From Nymphaea colorata (lineage: Eukaryota; Streptophyta; Magnoliopsida; Nymphaeales; Nymphaeaceae): a stretch of DNA of 64,000 bases. This document shows, piece by piece, positions 47,801 to 58,450 of the stretch. The notes under the pieces are model-generated. The model made no database searches and had not been told where the DNA came from. It was given only the letters and a program-made list of their open reading frames with translations. The position numbers and the translations under genes were made by a program. The stretch lies in assembly GCF_008831285.2 (NCBI RefSeq), contig NC_045143.1:10859503-10923502 (forward strand), written 5' to 3'. How positions within the stretch are numbered: the first letter of the stretch is position 1; each line of letters starts with the position of its first letter.

Positions 47801-48356
47801 AAGTGAGACTATATTACATTCTAAAGCGTGTGGCATCTGCTCAAAAGCATGTTTTTTTCTAGATCGAAATCTAGCACCAACGAGAGGTAGAGGTTAAGGC
47901 AAAAAGAGCTAAAGCATAGCCATCTAGGGTGGCCATAGACAGGGGGTCAAAGCAGATTCAAAAACATAGCCGGTAAGAGAAGCAAAGCTGGCCTACCCAA
48001 ACAACCAGAAGTTGACCTCCTATCAATAGGGATTCGGCTTGGGAGCTCTTGCTCTTCCTTTGAAAGCACTCCCTCCAAAGTGGAGCCTAGTTGAAGTTGT
48101 CATTCAAATGATATTCATTTCCAGCCAATAGAAAGAAGAAGAACCATGCTTTCTTTTTGTTTCTTCATCTACTTTGTTTTGAAGGTACCCATCAGGTGGC
48201 CCAAGCTATAGGACTTTTTGCTCTTTAGCTTCTAGACCATCAAGTAGATGGGCAAGTCCACCTTGACAGACACTCCCAAAAACGAACGCAAGCCGCTATT
48301 ATAGGAGGAAAAGAGGCTAGCGGCTGCGATCAGTGAGCTTGAGAACTTCTCCACAT
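44837..48356. other. Mitochondrial DNA insertion (NUMT), part B
   Basis: About 3.5 kb of sequence with even base composition and without the A/T runs and microsatellites of the flanks. It holds a degraded plasmid-type DNA polymerase segment (45072-45570, minus). The rest has the character of plant mitochondrial intergenic DNA. I could not name further mitochondrial genes in it. It ends exactly at the TAA target site of the Harbinger-like element. Assignment to mitochondria rests on composition and the rpl2 and polymerase pieces. Confidence 0.6.
45072..45570 (-). pseudogene. Remnant of a mitochondrial linear-plasmid-type family B DNA polymerase
   Basis: On the minus strand from about 45570, pieces read DFGEDYSIIIDEFEDRNQ, then FFERLAVVVRQKPINNFSRF, DGIILQKYLATQDSQNYKIK and TLIRN. 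Further on come LGDQTTISHI and WKQDTLTFGAEKVR. The NFSRFDGI..Y.IK.LIRN arrangement is that of the 3'-5' exonuclease region of plasmid-type (DNA_pol_B_2) polymerases found on linear plasmids and integrated in plant mitochondrial genomes. The frame breaks at a run of seven T (45478-45484), and again before LGDQ, so it is dead. Identification is from motif memory only. Confidence 0.5.
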
Positions 48357-48842
48357 TAAGGCCACGTTTGATGGCACCGATTTTTTAGAGGGGGAACTTT
48401 TTCTAGGGGAAAATCTCCATGGAAAAATGTCAGAAGGGTAAAGTTCCCTTCTTCTTGTTTCAGACCATGTTTGATGGTCTGGAACTTTTTTGAAGGAGAA
48501 AAAATGCCTAGTTTGATAGGCAGGGAAATTTTTTCAAGAAAAAATTTTTTGACCGTGTTTTGTCATGGTAAAAAACTGCAACTAACCGTGCACCACCTAC
48601 ACACATCATGCAATTCAGCCATGGAAAAAATATTTAAAGCCATTCAATAAAACCCTGTGTAATGTACAACATAAACGCTACATCGTTCAAAGCCACTGGA
48701 ATCATCTACAAGTTACTTGGTACGTTACCTCCAGCCCCAATGAGTGCCAAGAAGACATTCTCTCTGTCTATCTGTCCCATTTTTCCTACCAGAACTTAAC
48801 ACGAGTCCTGCACCCTAGCCAATGCTGTGGGCCTATTTGGCA

Positions 48843-49233
48843 AGTCTAGTGCCTCCTAATGTATCCCAAACAACCACATTTGCATTATTGGGGCTACATC
48901 CTGCTGCAACAAGAATTGATCCACTTGAACTACAAGGAAAATGAAACTGAAACTATAAAAGGATGACAAACTTGTCACATTTATAACCCATTCTGTACAA
49001 CAAACATACGATGCATAGCTTTGAAAGCAGACAGTTGATTCTGTGGGCTGGACATTGTTCGTGCTTCCAACCTCAAGTAACCAGGTGCATACAGTTCCAT
49101 CTGATGAAGAAGTAGCCAAACGATGTCCACAATGATCAAATCTTAAAGCTGATATTGATGCTAAAGCATAAGGGGCAGGAACATTTGCAGCAGTAAGAAT
49201 GCCATAAGTGCAGAAGGCCAAAAAACATTTCAT
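48843..49233 (-). pseudogene. Captured fragment of a DmX/Rabconnectin-3-like WD40 gene
   Basis: On the minus strand, 49206-49010 reads YGILTAANVPAPYALASIS, then ALRFDHCGHRLATSSSDGTV, CTWLLEVG and PTESTVCF. After an intron whose acceptor is at 48930-48931, a second piece reads SSGSILVAAGCSPNNANVVV, then WDTLGG. These are consecutive WD40 blocks of the very large DmX-like (RAVE complex, V-ATPase assembly) proteins of plants. Only about 110 residues are present. It retains the host intron, so the fragment was taken at the DNA level. It lies between the two TIRs of the Harbinger-like element. Confidence 0.75.
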
Positions 49234-49237
49234 AAAA

Positions 49238-49312
49238 AAGAAGCTGGACTAAGTAGTCCATTTGTGCATCAGTCCATGTAAGATTCTCCCTTGATGTACC
49301 ATTATCCTCCAT
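49238..49312 (-). pseudogene. Possible Myb/SANT-like N-terminus (Harbinger ORF1 type)
   Basis: An ATG at 49312-49310 begins MEDNGTSRENLTWTDAQMDY then LVQLL. The W(T)xxMDxxL pattern is typical of Myb/SANT-like proteins associated with PIF/Harbinger elements and their host relatives. The frame runs into the captured WD40 DNA within about 25 residues, so only the start remains. Confidence 0.35.
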
Positions 49313-49339
49313 GTTAATGATTTGCACAAGTGGATTAAT

Positions 49340-51000
49340 AAAGCAATCTTGTAACTGAAACAGTAAAATTTTGAATTAAACAAAGGAACAGAAACAAATC
49401 TCTAGAGGCGAACATGAATAACAAAACTGTACCAACTTTCCCTTCCCAAATGGTCAGAACAAATATGATGCATACTTCAACACTTGAGTTGAATCAATTT
49501 GTTCAGTAGCAGATGGGCTTAGGCTCAGTTCATGGATTGCCTTTGACTGTGTAATCTTAATAAGGTTTCAGAAAAAGAGAGAGAAAGAGAACGAGAAAGC
49601 TGGATAAAAAGCTCACAATGTTGAACAACAAAAAGGAAAGGCCAATGGCAAACTGCAACCCACAGAAATCCTTGAATAATTGAGCCCATAACTTTGTAGA
49701 ATTAGCAGTATCGAAAATGTAAACTAGATTCAAAACCTTATTAAGATGACGCAGTCAAAGGCAACCCTAAACAGAGGCAGATACGCTCTCTTTTGCCTTT
49801 CTTAGTTTCTAAGGCAGCAAGATAATAAAATGCAAGTCTTATCTGCTAATTAACAATTTTAGGAATTCAAGCACATGACAATTCACCTCAGAGTTTCATT
49901 CATACCCACAGATACAAATTGACACCTACTGACCTAGTTGCATATACTCACATATACACAAAGGTGCATGCTTGCTACATTTGCCTAAGCGTGATTGAAT
50001 TAACACATGAACAAGAAAATAAACATAACTGAATGAGCTATAGAGGCACATACAATCACAGGTATGACAATCAGTATCAAAATGATGAACACTTCCAATT
50101 GGGGCAAAAACAATGTTCCTTGTTTTACAATGCCAAGTACAAAGAACTCACAAGGGAAATAGCTTGAAGCAAGCTATTTACATAACAAACTCTTTTACAG
50201 TTTTACTTTGATTGGTTCAAAAACAGTAGATGTTCCCCAATTAGCACCAATCCCTCTCACAAAAACCAATAGCATGGAACCAAAGACTAAGCCCAGATTC
50301 AGGTAAGGCAATCCCATTTTAGTCCAAAGCCTGATCTTCGAACAACAAGTTCTGAAATAAAATGGAAGTAAAATCAAGATTTTGGAAAGGACAGAAAACT
50401 CCAGGAATACATAAACGGGATTAAGAACCAGGATGTTGCAGAAGACAGAAACTTTCAAGAAAACAGAAAATGATTTGGGTATAATAAGATACCCAAAAAT
50501 ACTAAAGTTCAACGAAGTTCTTCTAAAGTTCTTCCACCAAGATCCAGAACGTGTTTCAATCATGCCAAAGAACAAAGATCTAGCAAATACAAGCTTTGGA
50601 AGAAAATGCCACTAAAACGGAGATCTTGGAGAACCATGAAAACTTCAGACGGACAAGAAGGGAAGGTTGGTACGGCGTTCAGTAAAGAGGAAGCAGACGA
50701 ACATGGTAGTTGTCAAAACTGAAGACATGTATACCTTGCATTTTTTAGCTGGGAAAAAAAAAAGAACACTTACAGCAATATCCACTATGTTATAAAGGAC
50801 TAAAACAAGATTGGCAGGCGCTGATAAAAGAATATGCATAAGATAGCTTTAATAGCACATAGTAACCAAAAAGATAAAAAGAAACGGTTGTTCAGGCCAT
50901 CGAGATTGAGGACGGAAGAAGGCAAGGATCACCCATGAAGCAGCGGAAGGAAAAAAACATATGGCGATGAATAGAAAAAAAGACAGAACGCAGGGATGGC
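49340..51000. other. Interior of the Harbinger-like element, nothing else recognised
   Basis: AT-rich interior. A 126-codon minus-strand frame (50195-50575) is hydrophobic and repetitive in composition and matches no family I know. Confidence 0.4.
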
Positions 51001-51030
51001 GTACCTCAACTTCTTCTAAATACCACGACG

Positions 51031-51140
51031 GCTGGAGGCAGAGCAGCGGCGGTGGTGGAGAGCACGGCGAGCGGACGACGACTGGAGGCAGAGCAGCGGC
51101 GGTGGTGGAGAGCACGGCGAGCGGACGATGGCTGGAGGCA
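51031..51140. repeat. 50-bp GC-rich tandem repeat
   Basis: A unit starting 'gctggaggcagagcagcggc' begins at 51031 and 51081, with a partial third at 51131. The copies are almost identical, so this is a recent duplication. Confidence 0.85.
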
Positions 51141-51371
51141 GGAACGAGAGCGAAGAAACGAGTGATGAGGAAGCCCTCACGGGCAAAAAATTTGTCTCCG
51201 CCCACTTTGGGTCCGACTTTTTTCCAGGGAAAAATTACCCTGGATCCAACCTTTTACCCGGGGAAAAAAACCTGCGTTTGATTGCATCAGGAAAAGCCGT
51301 ACAAATTTGGAAAATTTACCCTGATGCACAGTGAAATCCCTGTGCATCAAACGTGGCCTAAAGAAAAGCAA

Positions 51372-52200
51372 AGTCAGAGAAAGGGAATGAACGTGGCCTG
51401 CACTTGTTGGCTATCGCACAAAAAAAATTGAAGGCATAGAAACTCCAATGCACAAAGTTTCTAAATTCTAACTTCTGACACACATATGCAAATCACACAT
51501 ATGCAAATCGACTGAAAAATCAGCATATGCAAATCGACTGAAAAAAAAGAAAAAAAGCAGAAGCTAGAAAACTACACGTCCTGTATTTTTTCAGTATTGC
51601 TTAACTCCAAAAATCCAACGTAAACCTGCAAATCGACTGAAAAAACCAACGTAAATCCTACCTGAGCAAGCGTAGAACGAGGTCGGACAGTTAGAGGTTT
51701 GCTGGGTGTGGAAAATGTACCCAGCAGTCGGAGGTTTGCTGTGGGTGCCGCTCCGTGGAACCCGCCAACAAAGAGACACCGGGTTGCTTCGCCGGTCAGT
51801 TTGCAGGTCGGGAACCTCACCGGAAGTTGGAAACGGTTTGGGTTTTGAGGGCCAAAACTATCAGCAGATTTGTCGCTTGCGCAGTGGCAGTTGGGGGAGA
51901 GAGATCTGCGGAAGCTGGGGTTGAGGGCAGAAGAGAGCTGCTAGCCTGCTGCGGAAGACGGAAGAGATGGCGTCTCCTCTTTCTTCCTTTCGCACGGACG
52001 GAGAAAGGCAGCTGCTGCGGAAGACGAAAGAGATGGCGTTCCTCTTTCCCCCTCTTTCTTCCTCTCGCACGAGACCAATGCCCTAACGGGCATTTTCTTG
52101 TTTGGGTGGAAACATATTCCCGGAAATATTTTTCTGAAAACCCATCGTACAATTTTTTTTTTCCAAGGACTTATTTTAAAAAATTGAACTTTGCACCAGT
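51372..52200. other. Intergenic sequence with short repeated motifs
   Basis: The 16-mer 'caaatcgactgaaaaa' occurs at 51504, 51530 and 51629. An imperfect duplication of about 64 bp ('gctgcggaagacg.aagagatggcg') occurs at about 51948 and 52014. A 259-codon frame running through this block starts at GTG and resembles no protein. Confidence 0.5.
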
Positions 52201-52214
52201 TTCTTTTTCCCGCT

Positions 52215-52457
52215 CTCAATTGATTCACCTCTCTCTCTCTCGTCTCGGAGGTCGTCGGTCCCTCCTCTTCTCCCCTCGTCTCTCCATCTCTGTCGTGTCT
52301 CTTTTTCTCGTCCCCCTTTTTTCTCTCCCCTTTGTTTCTCTTTTTCCCGTTTCCCTGTTTCTGTTTGCAAGGAACTCGTCTCTCGCCTCTCTCGTGTCTC
52401 TGTGTCTCCAGACGAAGAAGCTCGTCAAGGAACCAGATGATCAGACGCCATCTTCAG
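52215..52457 (+). promoter_or_regulatory. C/T-rich leader-like exon with orphan splice donor
   Basis: A strongly C/T-rich run (52225-52410) is followed by ATG 52437-52439 (MIRRHLQ) and a donor CAG/GTGACC at 52457-52458. This is what the first exon of a plant gene looks like. No matching second coding exon was found downstream, so it may be a displaced leader or a captured gene start. Confidence 0.25.
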
Positions 52458-52799
52458 GTGACCTTGAACCCTTTCACCACTTCCCCATTTGGGTCATTCA
52501 TTCTTTTTTCGTGTTTGTTGATCATTTCTTTTGAAGGACATTGCTGGAAGCATAGTAGAAAGCATGTGTGTATGTATGTGTGTGTAAATATATATAGCAT
52601 TATGGATTCCAGGTTTGAACGAAGAAATCCTTTGGCCTCGAATATTACTCGATGCAAATCATCTGTGTGTTTAATCATGTCTACCCAATGCAATGCAGGT
52701 GCAGTTGTGACTGGATGAAGGTTTGATTGGACAGAGGACTTCACCTCCTCTATAGGGAGAAAAGGAGAGAGCTAAATACTGAACCACTTTTGGTTAAGG

Positions 52800-53040
52800 G
52801 ACAAAAACCAAACCTACTAAAAATAGTTGTTAAATTGTTTTTGCTTTTTGTAATCTAACCTTATAAATTTGATCTGATTTGATGAAGATCGTATGTTAAG
52901 TTAGTCATTTTTTACAATGTCTTTTTTAATAATAGATAAATGAACGACCCTTATAGAATCAAAATTGTGATAGTAGAAAAAAAATAACTTGAACTAAAAT
53001 ATTATTTAAATTGATATTTATGGCCCTCGATCTAAGGTCA
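52800..53040. repeat. Diverged relative of the 59.5-60.6 kb repeat
   Basis: Shares the order 'aaacctactaaaaatagttg', 'gatttgatgaa', 'aatgtctttttaata' and 'gaacga.ccttatag' with the unit at 59524. Confidence 0.45.
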
Positions 53041-53399
53041 GTTCTCTAAATTCAAAAGAACTCGACCCCTCCAAAGTCCAAAGAAGTGAGGTTTTCTTTA
53101 TTCCCATTTTGGTATTAAAGCTTTGTAATAGTACTATCATGGCACTGCTGAGAAGACGATTCATGTGCCGCAAATAAGTTATTTTCCAACACAATGATGT
53201 ACATCAATCACTTCTTGTGGTTTGTTCAGGCCCTATGGATCTTTCATGTTTCTATTTTTTGTCATCATCCGGTTACAGTAACTTTAAATTAATCATGAAA
53301 AATCTATGGTTTCTGCGGAAGACAATGTTCCAGGTTTCACAACTTCGAAAATCCTTAAAAGCATGTTTGCTACCCAAGCTGATTGCTTCAATCATCTTA

Positions 53400-53545
53400 T
53401 TAGTTTTTCATTTTTCTATTTTTTCCCTAATTTTTAGGTTTTTTTTTGTTAATTTTTTAAATTTGTCATTTTTCATTAAAAAAGCTTGCCACATAATATC
53501 CAAGAAAAACCTTGCCATTTAAGACCCAAAAAAGATTGGTGTGAC

Positions 53546-53618
<73 letters not shown>

Positions 53619-54490
53619 GTTTGTCATTTTGAAAGCTATTGCTAGAGGTAGAGCAGAAAGCATGTGTGCAAGTGTGTGTGTGTAAAATTAGGTACATACC
53701 AGACCTTTATTTACCATACTTAATGGAAAGCATCTAAGTCGTTGATTCTAAGATCAGAAGATAAAGATTAAATTGAAAATATGGAAGTCAAATTGTTTTT
53801 TCAAGAAACAAAATACCCTTCAAGGGAGATGAGAAAAAAAAAATTAACAAATTAGTTAAGGAGAACACTTTCCTCCTTTAAGATGTAATTTTTTCTATTG
53901 AAAAAACTTAATCTCAGCCATTTGACATTTTTGGAATCAATGACATATATGATTTCTATAAAGTTTCGTGTATATATATATACACACACCTACACACACA
54001 TTTTTTCAAATATTATTGTCAGCGAGGTTTTTCTTGGGTATAATATGACAGAGTTGGTTTTTTTTTTTTTTAAAGATATTGGGAAAGACCCTAAAAATAA
54101 CATATGAAAATCAAAAAGGTAACAAAAAATATTAAAAACACAAAAACATGAAAAAAGCAAGAAAATGAAAACAAACAACAAAAAAAACACAAAAGACGAC
54201 TTTTTTTTTGCATTTTTCTCATTTTGGTGTTTTTTCCCAAATAACTCATTTTTACCCTTTTTTTGGCTGACCTGTTTGGAACATTTTTTTCAACAAAACA
54301 TGTTTTTTTGTGACATGTATATATAGGATATTAGGTAGCTACCAAACCCTTATATAGCATACTTAATGAGATTCATGTAGGGTTGTCAATTTTAATGATA
54401 TCACATGGTAAAGATTAAGTTGTAAATATGGAACCCAAGTTTTTCAAGGGTCCAATATAACCCTCAAAGGAAAGAGGTTTCATTCAGGAC
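53400..54490. repeat. Duplicated A/T-rich repeat block around an (AT)n tract
   Basis: An inverted copy of the GCGAGGTTTTTCTTGG repeat (about 53400-53518) is followed by an (AT)n run of about 35 units (53549-53614). Then comes a segment (53685-53850: 'accagacctttatttaccat', 'aaagattaaattgaaaatat') that recurs at 54335-54490. A plus-strand copy of the GCGAGG repeat lies at 54017-54310. Confidence 0.55.
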
Positions 54491-54502
54491 ACTCATTTGC
54501 TT

Positions 54503-54537
<35 letters not shown>

Positions 54538-54705
54538 ATCTCTTCTTTGAAAGGCATTTTGGACTCTTAAAAAAACAGCTTGACTTCTATATTTACAACT
54601 TATTCTCCATTACCTGATTTCTTTAGAATTGATGGCCCAGATAATTCCCATTAAAGTATGGCATATGAGGGTTTGATAGCTACCTATTTTCCCATATATA
54701 TAATA
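54325..54705. repeat. Long imperfect inverted repeat around (TC)n
   Basis: The left arm (about 54325-54490: 'aggtagctaccaaacccttat', 'aagttgtaaatatgga') is the inverse of the right arm (about 54555-54705: 'atgagggtttgatagctacct', 'tatatttacaactt'). Between them is a (TC)n tract at 54508-54536. The structure would fold as a hairpin, as in a MITE or an inverted duplication. Confidence 0.6.
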
Positions 54706-54989
54706 TATATATATACACATATATGGCACATGAACTTGAACTTGGACAAAATGTCATAACTTGCATGTTTTGCTTTAAGTGATGACGATGGATATTATAT
54801 CAGTTTCATTGATGCTCACACTCATTATTACTTTATTGTTTTTTATGGCTTTTAGTTACAAGTACATGAAATTTTTAAGAAGATTAAAACTATAAGTTAA
54901 GCATGTGGCTGCCAAGAATATCAAATTTCTATATATAATCAAGTTTTGATCTTTGTCAACAACAATCTAAGGTGAATTTCACTACCATT

Positions 54990-55966
54990 CTATGTCACAT
55001 AGGTGCCGGTACGAGTACCGGTGCAGGTACAGGTACAAACCATTTTCTAAAAATTTGAGTGCGGGGTATATATATATATATATATATTACAAACATAATA
55101 ACATATTCAAAAATCATGATCCAAAATTTATAGATACTACTAAACAAAGAATGAAAGTAGTTAACGTACAAAATATATCAGCTTTCTTGATTCTCCTCAA
55201 TCGCATCATCAAAATTAGAAGGAACAATAGGTTATGTAAGGTCCATATTAAGAGTATGCAAAACATGTTCTCCTTTATGTTTCACGTTAATGTCCTCTAG
55301 ATTAACATCCCAATACTTGGGTGATCCGGAACTACAAGTTGCAATATTCTTCTTCTCATGTCTAAAAATGATGTTTTGAATTTTTTCAATTACATTATCC
55401 CACATATAATAAACTATATGAAGCATATTCCCTTTTTTATTAGCTTCTCTCAATATTTGCCAAATAAGCTATGTAAACTGTAGAAACTATGTAATCTTAT
55501 CCCACCATTCATCATCTAAAATACATGTTTTAATTTCTTGAGCTTTCACAATGTCATCACTATGATAAAACTTCCAATCATTGTCAATTACCATAAGTGT
55601 TAATGCATGTTTCACATGTTTTATTCTTTTCATCATTACAATAGTGGATGCAAAACGAGTCTCTACTACCTTCAACAATTTCAAATCAGAAAGCTTATTA
55701 AATATAACAAGATAGTTGTGGTGGTTTATGATAAAATTTCTGATGTTTCTAACATCATGCTCAAGCTCTTCAATTCATGAACACAATTTAAGAGTATTTG
55801 TATCTTCTTTTGATGGGTTGCAAACACTTTTAGTTTTAAGTGCTACATTAAAGTTGTATGCTACACAAGGGGCCCAGAATATGTGACTATACTTGGGATC
55901 ACTTGCCAAATTCATCATTGTTCGTGGAGAGAGGGAGAGAGAGTATATTTTTCCTAATAATATCAC
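54990..55966 (-). mobile_element. Decayed hAT element of the GTCACATAGGTG family, copy c
   Basis: The left end 'ctatgtcacataggtgccgg' with 'acgagtaccggtgcaggta' matches the non-autonomous copies at 9100, 29047 and 56604. To its right lies a minus-strand hAT transposase remnant (55232-55966). This links the short elements to a coding relative. The right terminus is not resolved. Confidence 0.55.
55232..55966 (-). pseudogene. hAT transposase remnant (DUF659 region)
   Basis: Reading leftward: SDPKYSHIFWAPCVAYNFNV, then ELEHDVRNIRNFIINHHNYL, LKVVETRFASTIVMMKRIKH, DDEWWDKI and LHIVYYMWDNVIEKIQ. These blocks, in this order, are typical of plant hAT/DUF659 transposases (IFW.PCV.H..NL, VETRFAS, WW..I, YDMWDSM). 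Stops and frame changes separate them, and the BED finger and C-terminal dimerisation domain are missing. The subfamily differs from the element at 9927. Confidence 0.75.
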
Positions 55967-56603
55967 CTATTTGGCAATGTGTGAAGGTCTTCTTTAATGC
56001 TATAAAAGGTAAGTATGTCCTTTTTTGTTTCATGAACATTCTTTCTGTGACCACTCTTCACTAAAGTAGATTTTTGTTGTAGAGAAGAAACAACTTGGAT
56101 GCCTGGCTGCAGCTACCAATTACGTGGTGTAATTGCATGCTTACTGGAACCACACAGTACTTTTAGTATTTTACAATATATATTATCTTATATACACATG
56201 GTTCATGTGTATATCTATAGTAATGAATTATTGATGTGCACATCTATAATTCATGGACATGAGAGAATACTATAATACATGGTTACTTTGTCTGGTCCAA
56301 TAGTCCTACCATTCACTTGTACTTCTTTGAATATGTTTTTCATCATACTAGAACTTTAGCCCATATATATGGGTCTTTTGCAGGGATCTTTGTTTGTGTA
56401 ACTATCTTCAATTTATGTATAGTAGATACTGTGTAGGTTTTAAGAACCAAAATCAGGATTCTGTGAGAGGCCGTTTGGTACTTGGGATTTTATCACTCCA
56501 TCCATCCATTATGATACTATATTATTATGTTGCTACACCCTTACGAAACTTCTATTTTTGATAGTTCATGTTCCCTCCATTACTAATTTGAGTCATTTTC
56601 AAG

Positions 56604-56968
56604 GTAAGTCACATGGATACTTTAGTAAGGTCCACGTACCTGTGTTGCTGTATCCTTACCCATACACAAAATGAGTACTTGGACACACTTGAGTACCTTT
56701 AAATTCAAACCGTTTAATTTTACTTTGATTTAATTTGTTTCACCTCACTTTTCATTATATTTTTACACTTATTATTCATTAACATACTAATGTTTTTTAT
56801 TTATGTCGTTTCTTTACTAAAATGTAGCTTTCATTTTTTTTTGTATTATTGTGCATATACATAAATACATCCTGTCGTACCTCCGTACCCACATTTTTTA
56901 AAATTGTCGTGTCTATACCTGTATCTTCATACCCGTACCCAAAGCGTACCCACACCCACGTGACTCAG
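56604..56968. mobile_element. 365-bp non-autonomous hAT element with perfect 8-bp target duplication
   Basis: The ends 'gtaagtcacatgg' and, in reverse complement, 'ctgagtcacgtgg' form 13-bp imperfect inverted repeats. The octamer 'ttttcaag' is exactly repeated on both sides (56596-56603 and 56969-56976). No ORF. This copy fixes the structure of the family. Confidence 0.8.
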
Positions 56969-57382
56969 TTTTCAAGTATATGCAGGTCATGCCTGAGGAT
57001 GTTTGCACTTAAACTTGTCACCTGAATGCGTTAACAGAACACTGTCTGGTGAAACATTTGTGGAATCAAATTTGCATAAGGTTTGCAACTTGAGGTTGAC
57101 GTCCTTTTTTAACATTCTCTTGCACATGCATGTGAAATTGTGAATCAATGCCTAGGGTAATGAAGTTTCCATCTTTTATTTCGGAAGCCTATAGTCATTG
57201 ATCATGCGAAATTGTATACCCTTTTTTCCAGGAAATGCTTCGAGATATTCTTCAAAAGCTATTAGCTGCCTATAAAAGAGCTAAGACAGTTTGAAAGGTG
57301 AATTCTTCTTTTTACTAATTTTCATGATTGTGCATTGATCGTCTATGGAGGAAAACTCAAATGGTAGAATTTTCTTGTGGTC

Positions 57383-58450
57383 CTACGCCACATGGGTGCG
57401 GGTACGAAATGGGTACGTGTACGGCTGTATGGGTATGGACATGGCGATTTTGAAAATTGTGGGTTTGTGGTTACGACAAATTTTATATTCTAAAAAATGA
57501 TAAAATGAAAAAAAATATAAATGTGAACATATAATCAACAAAAAATTGAAGGAATAAAGCAATACACAATAGTTCAACAAAATCAATACTAAGAACAAAA
57601 TAATAAGTTACCAAACAGTTTTTGGGAAACATCTCAACATTATAAGTGCATAAGGGGGCATAACAACTCAGAATATCTGCAAAGCTAATATAAATGTGAA
57701 ACCAGCATATACTTCATTCCAATTATGGCAATTGTAGACTGCGATAGACTCCGAAGGCTGACTACCCAGTGCCCTGGTGATTGCAGATAGACTCCAATAG
57801 AAAAATCATACAAACAAAGCCATCATCCAAGCACCACACCTTATAACAATCAATCAAAGCCATTGCAGATACAATACTCAAACATGAATTCAGTGAACAA
57901 ACACATAAAAAGGGGTAAAGGAAAGCCTTAGAAAGCATGGTCTTCAACAACATTCAACTAACATTTATGTCGATTAAATGAAAGATTAGGCAAAACTCAA
58001 GAGCCACAAGACTATAACTTGCATGTCCACAAAAATAAAGTCTACTAAATCCATCATCCATAGCATTGAACAAGAGTTAAGGTTCAAGATTGATAGATTA
58101 ACCGTCTAATCTTCAAACAAAAACATCCCCAAATCGGCAAATCCGAAAAACAAAAAAACCCCAAATCAAGAAAATGAAACACTAAGTTTTAATATTGAAA
58201 AGAAAAAAATAACACTCACCGTGGGTCGTCGGACGTCGTCGTCGCTGTCGGCCATAGTTGCCAAACTTGCTCTGCTACAGAAATCACTGGTGAAGTGCAG
58301 CTTGACTTCTTCTGTTCGATATAAAATCGAATGTTTTTTTTTTTGTTCGGATCGGGTCTGACCCAAACCCAATCCAGCCCGTACTTGGATCTACGTGCCT
58401 GTGTACCGGAGCGGGTAGGTGGGTTGAATCCACGTACCCGTGTCACTCAA
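57383..58450. mobile_element. 1.1 kb hAT-like element of the same family with a captured exon
   Basis: Left end 'ctacgccacatgggtgcggg' and right end 'acgtacccgtgtcactca' are inverted relatives matching the family at 56604. The target duplication is not clear. Inside at the right is a GC-rich first-exon-like segment on the minus strand (58220-58255). Confidence 0.5.
58220..58255 (-). pseudogene. First-exon-like segment inside a hAT-like element
   Basis: On the minus strand, ATG at 58255-58253 reads MADSDDDVRRPT. It is followed exactly at a codon boundary by a consensus splice donor, GTGAGT (58219-58214). The segment is GC-rich, unlike the element around it, and is preceded by leader-like C/T-rich DNA. 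It looks like the captured start of a host gene. No following exon was recognised, and the gene of origin is unknown. Confidence 0.35.

Larger units (their letters stand above)
48360..51358. mobile_element. 3.0 kb PIF/Harbinger-like element carrying a host gene fragment
   Basis: The ends are GGCCACGTTTGATG at the left (48360) and its exact reverse complement at the right (ending 51358), a 14-bp perfect terminal inverted repeat that continues imperfectly. A 3-bp target duplication TAA flanks both sides (48357-48359, 51359-51361). TIRs starting GG..GTTTG and TWA target sites are the hallmark of PIF/Harbinger. Inside, on the minus strand, are a short Myb/SANT-like start and a DmX-like WD40 gene fragment, and near the right end a GC-rich 50-bp tandem repeat. 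No DDE transposase was recognised, so it would need help in trans. It was inserted at the edge of mitochondrial DNA. Confidence 0.7.

Noticed and set aside
50195-50575. 126-codon hydrophobic frame on the minus strand
   Set aside because: Repetitive F/L/V composition from a duplicated AT-rich tract ('ttcaagaaaacaga'-like repeats). No recognisable protein family.
51755-52534. 259-codon open frame on the plus strand
   Set aside because: It starts at GTG, passes through a duplicated GC-rich block and then a C/T-rich leader-like run. The translation is low-complexity (L/F/S/V-rich) with no family resemblance.
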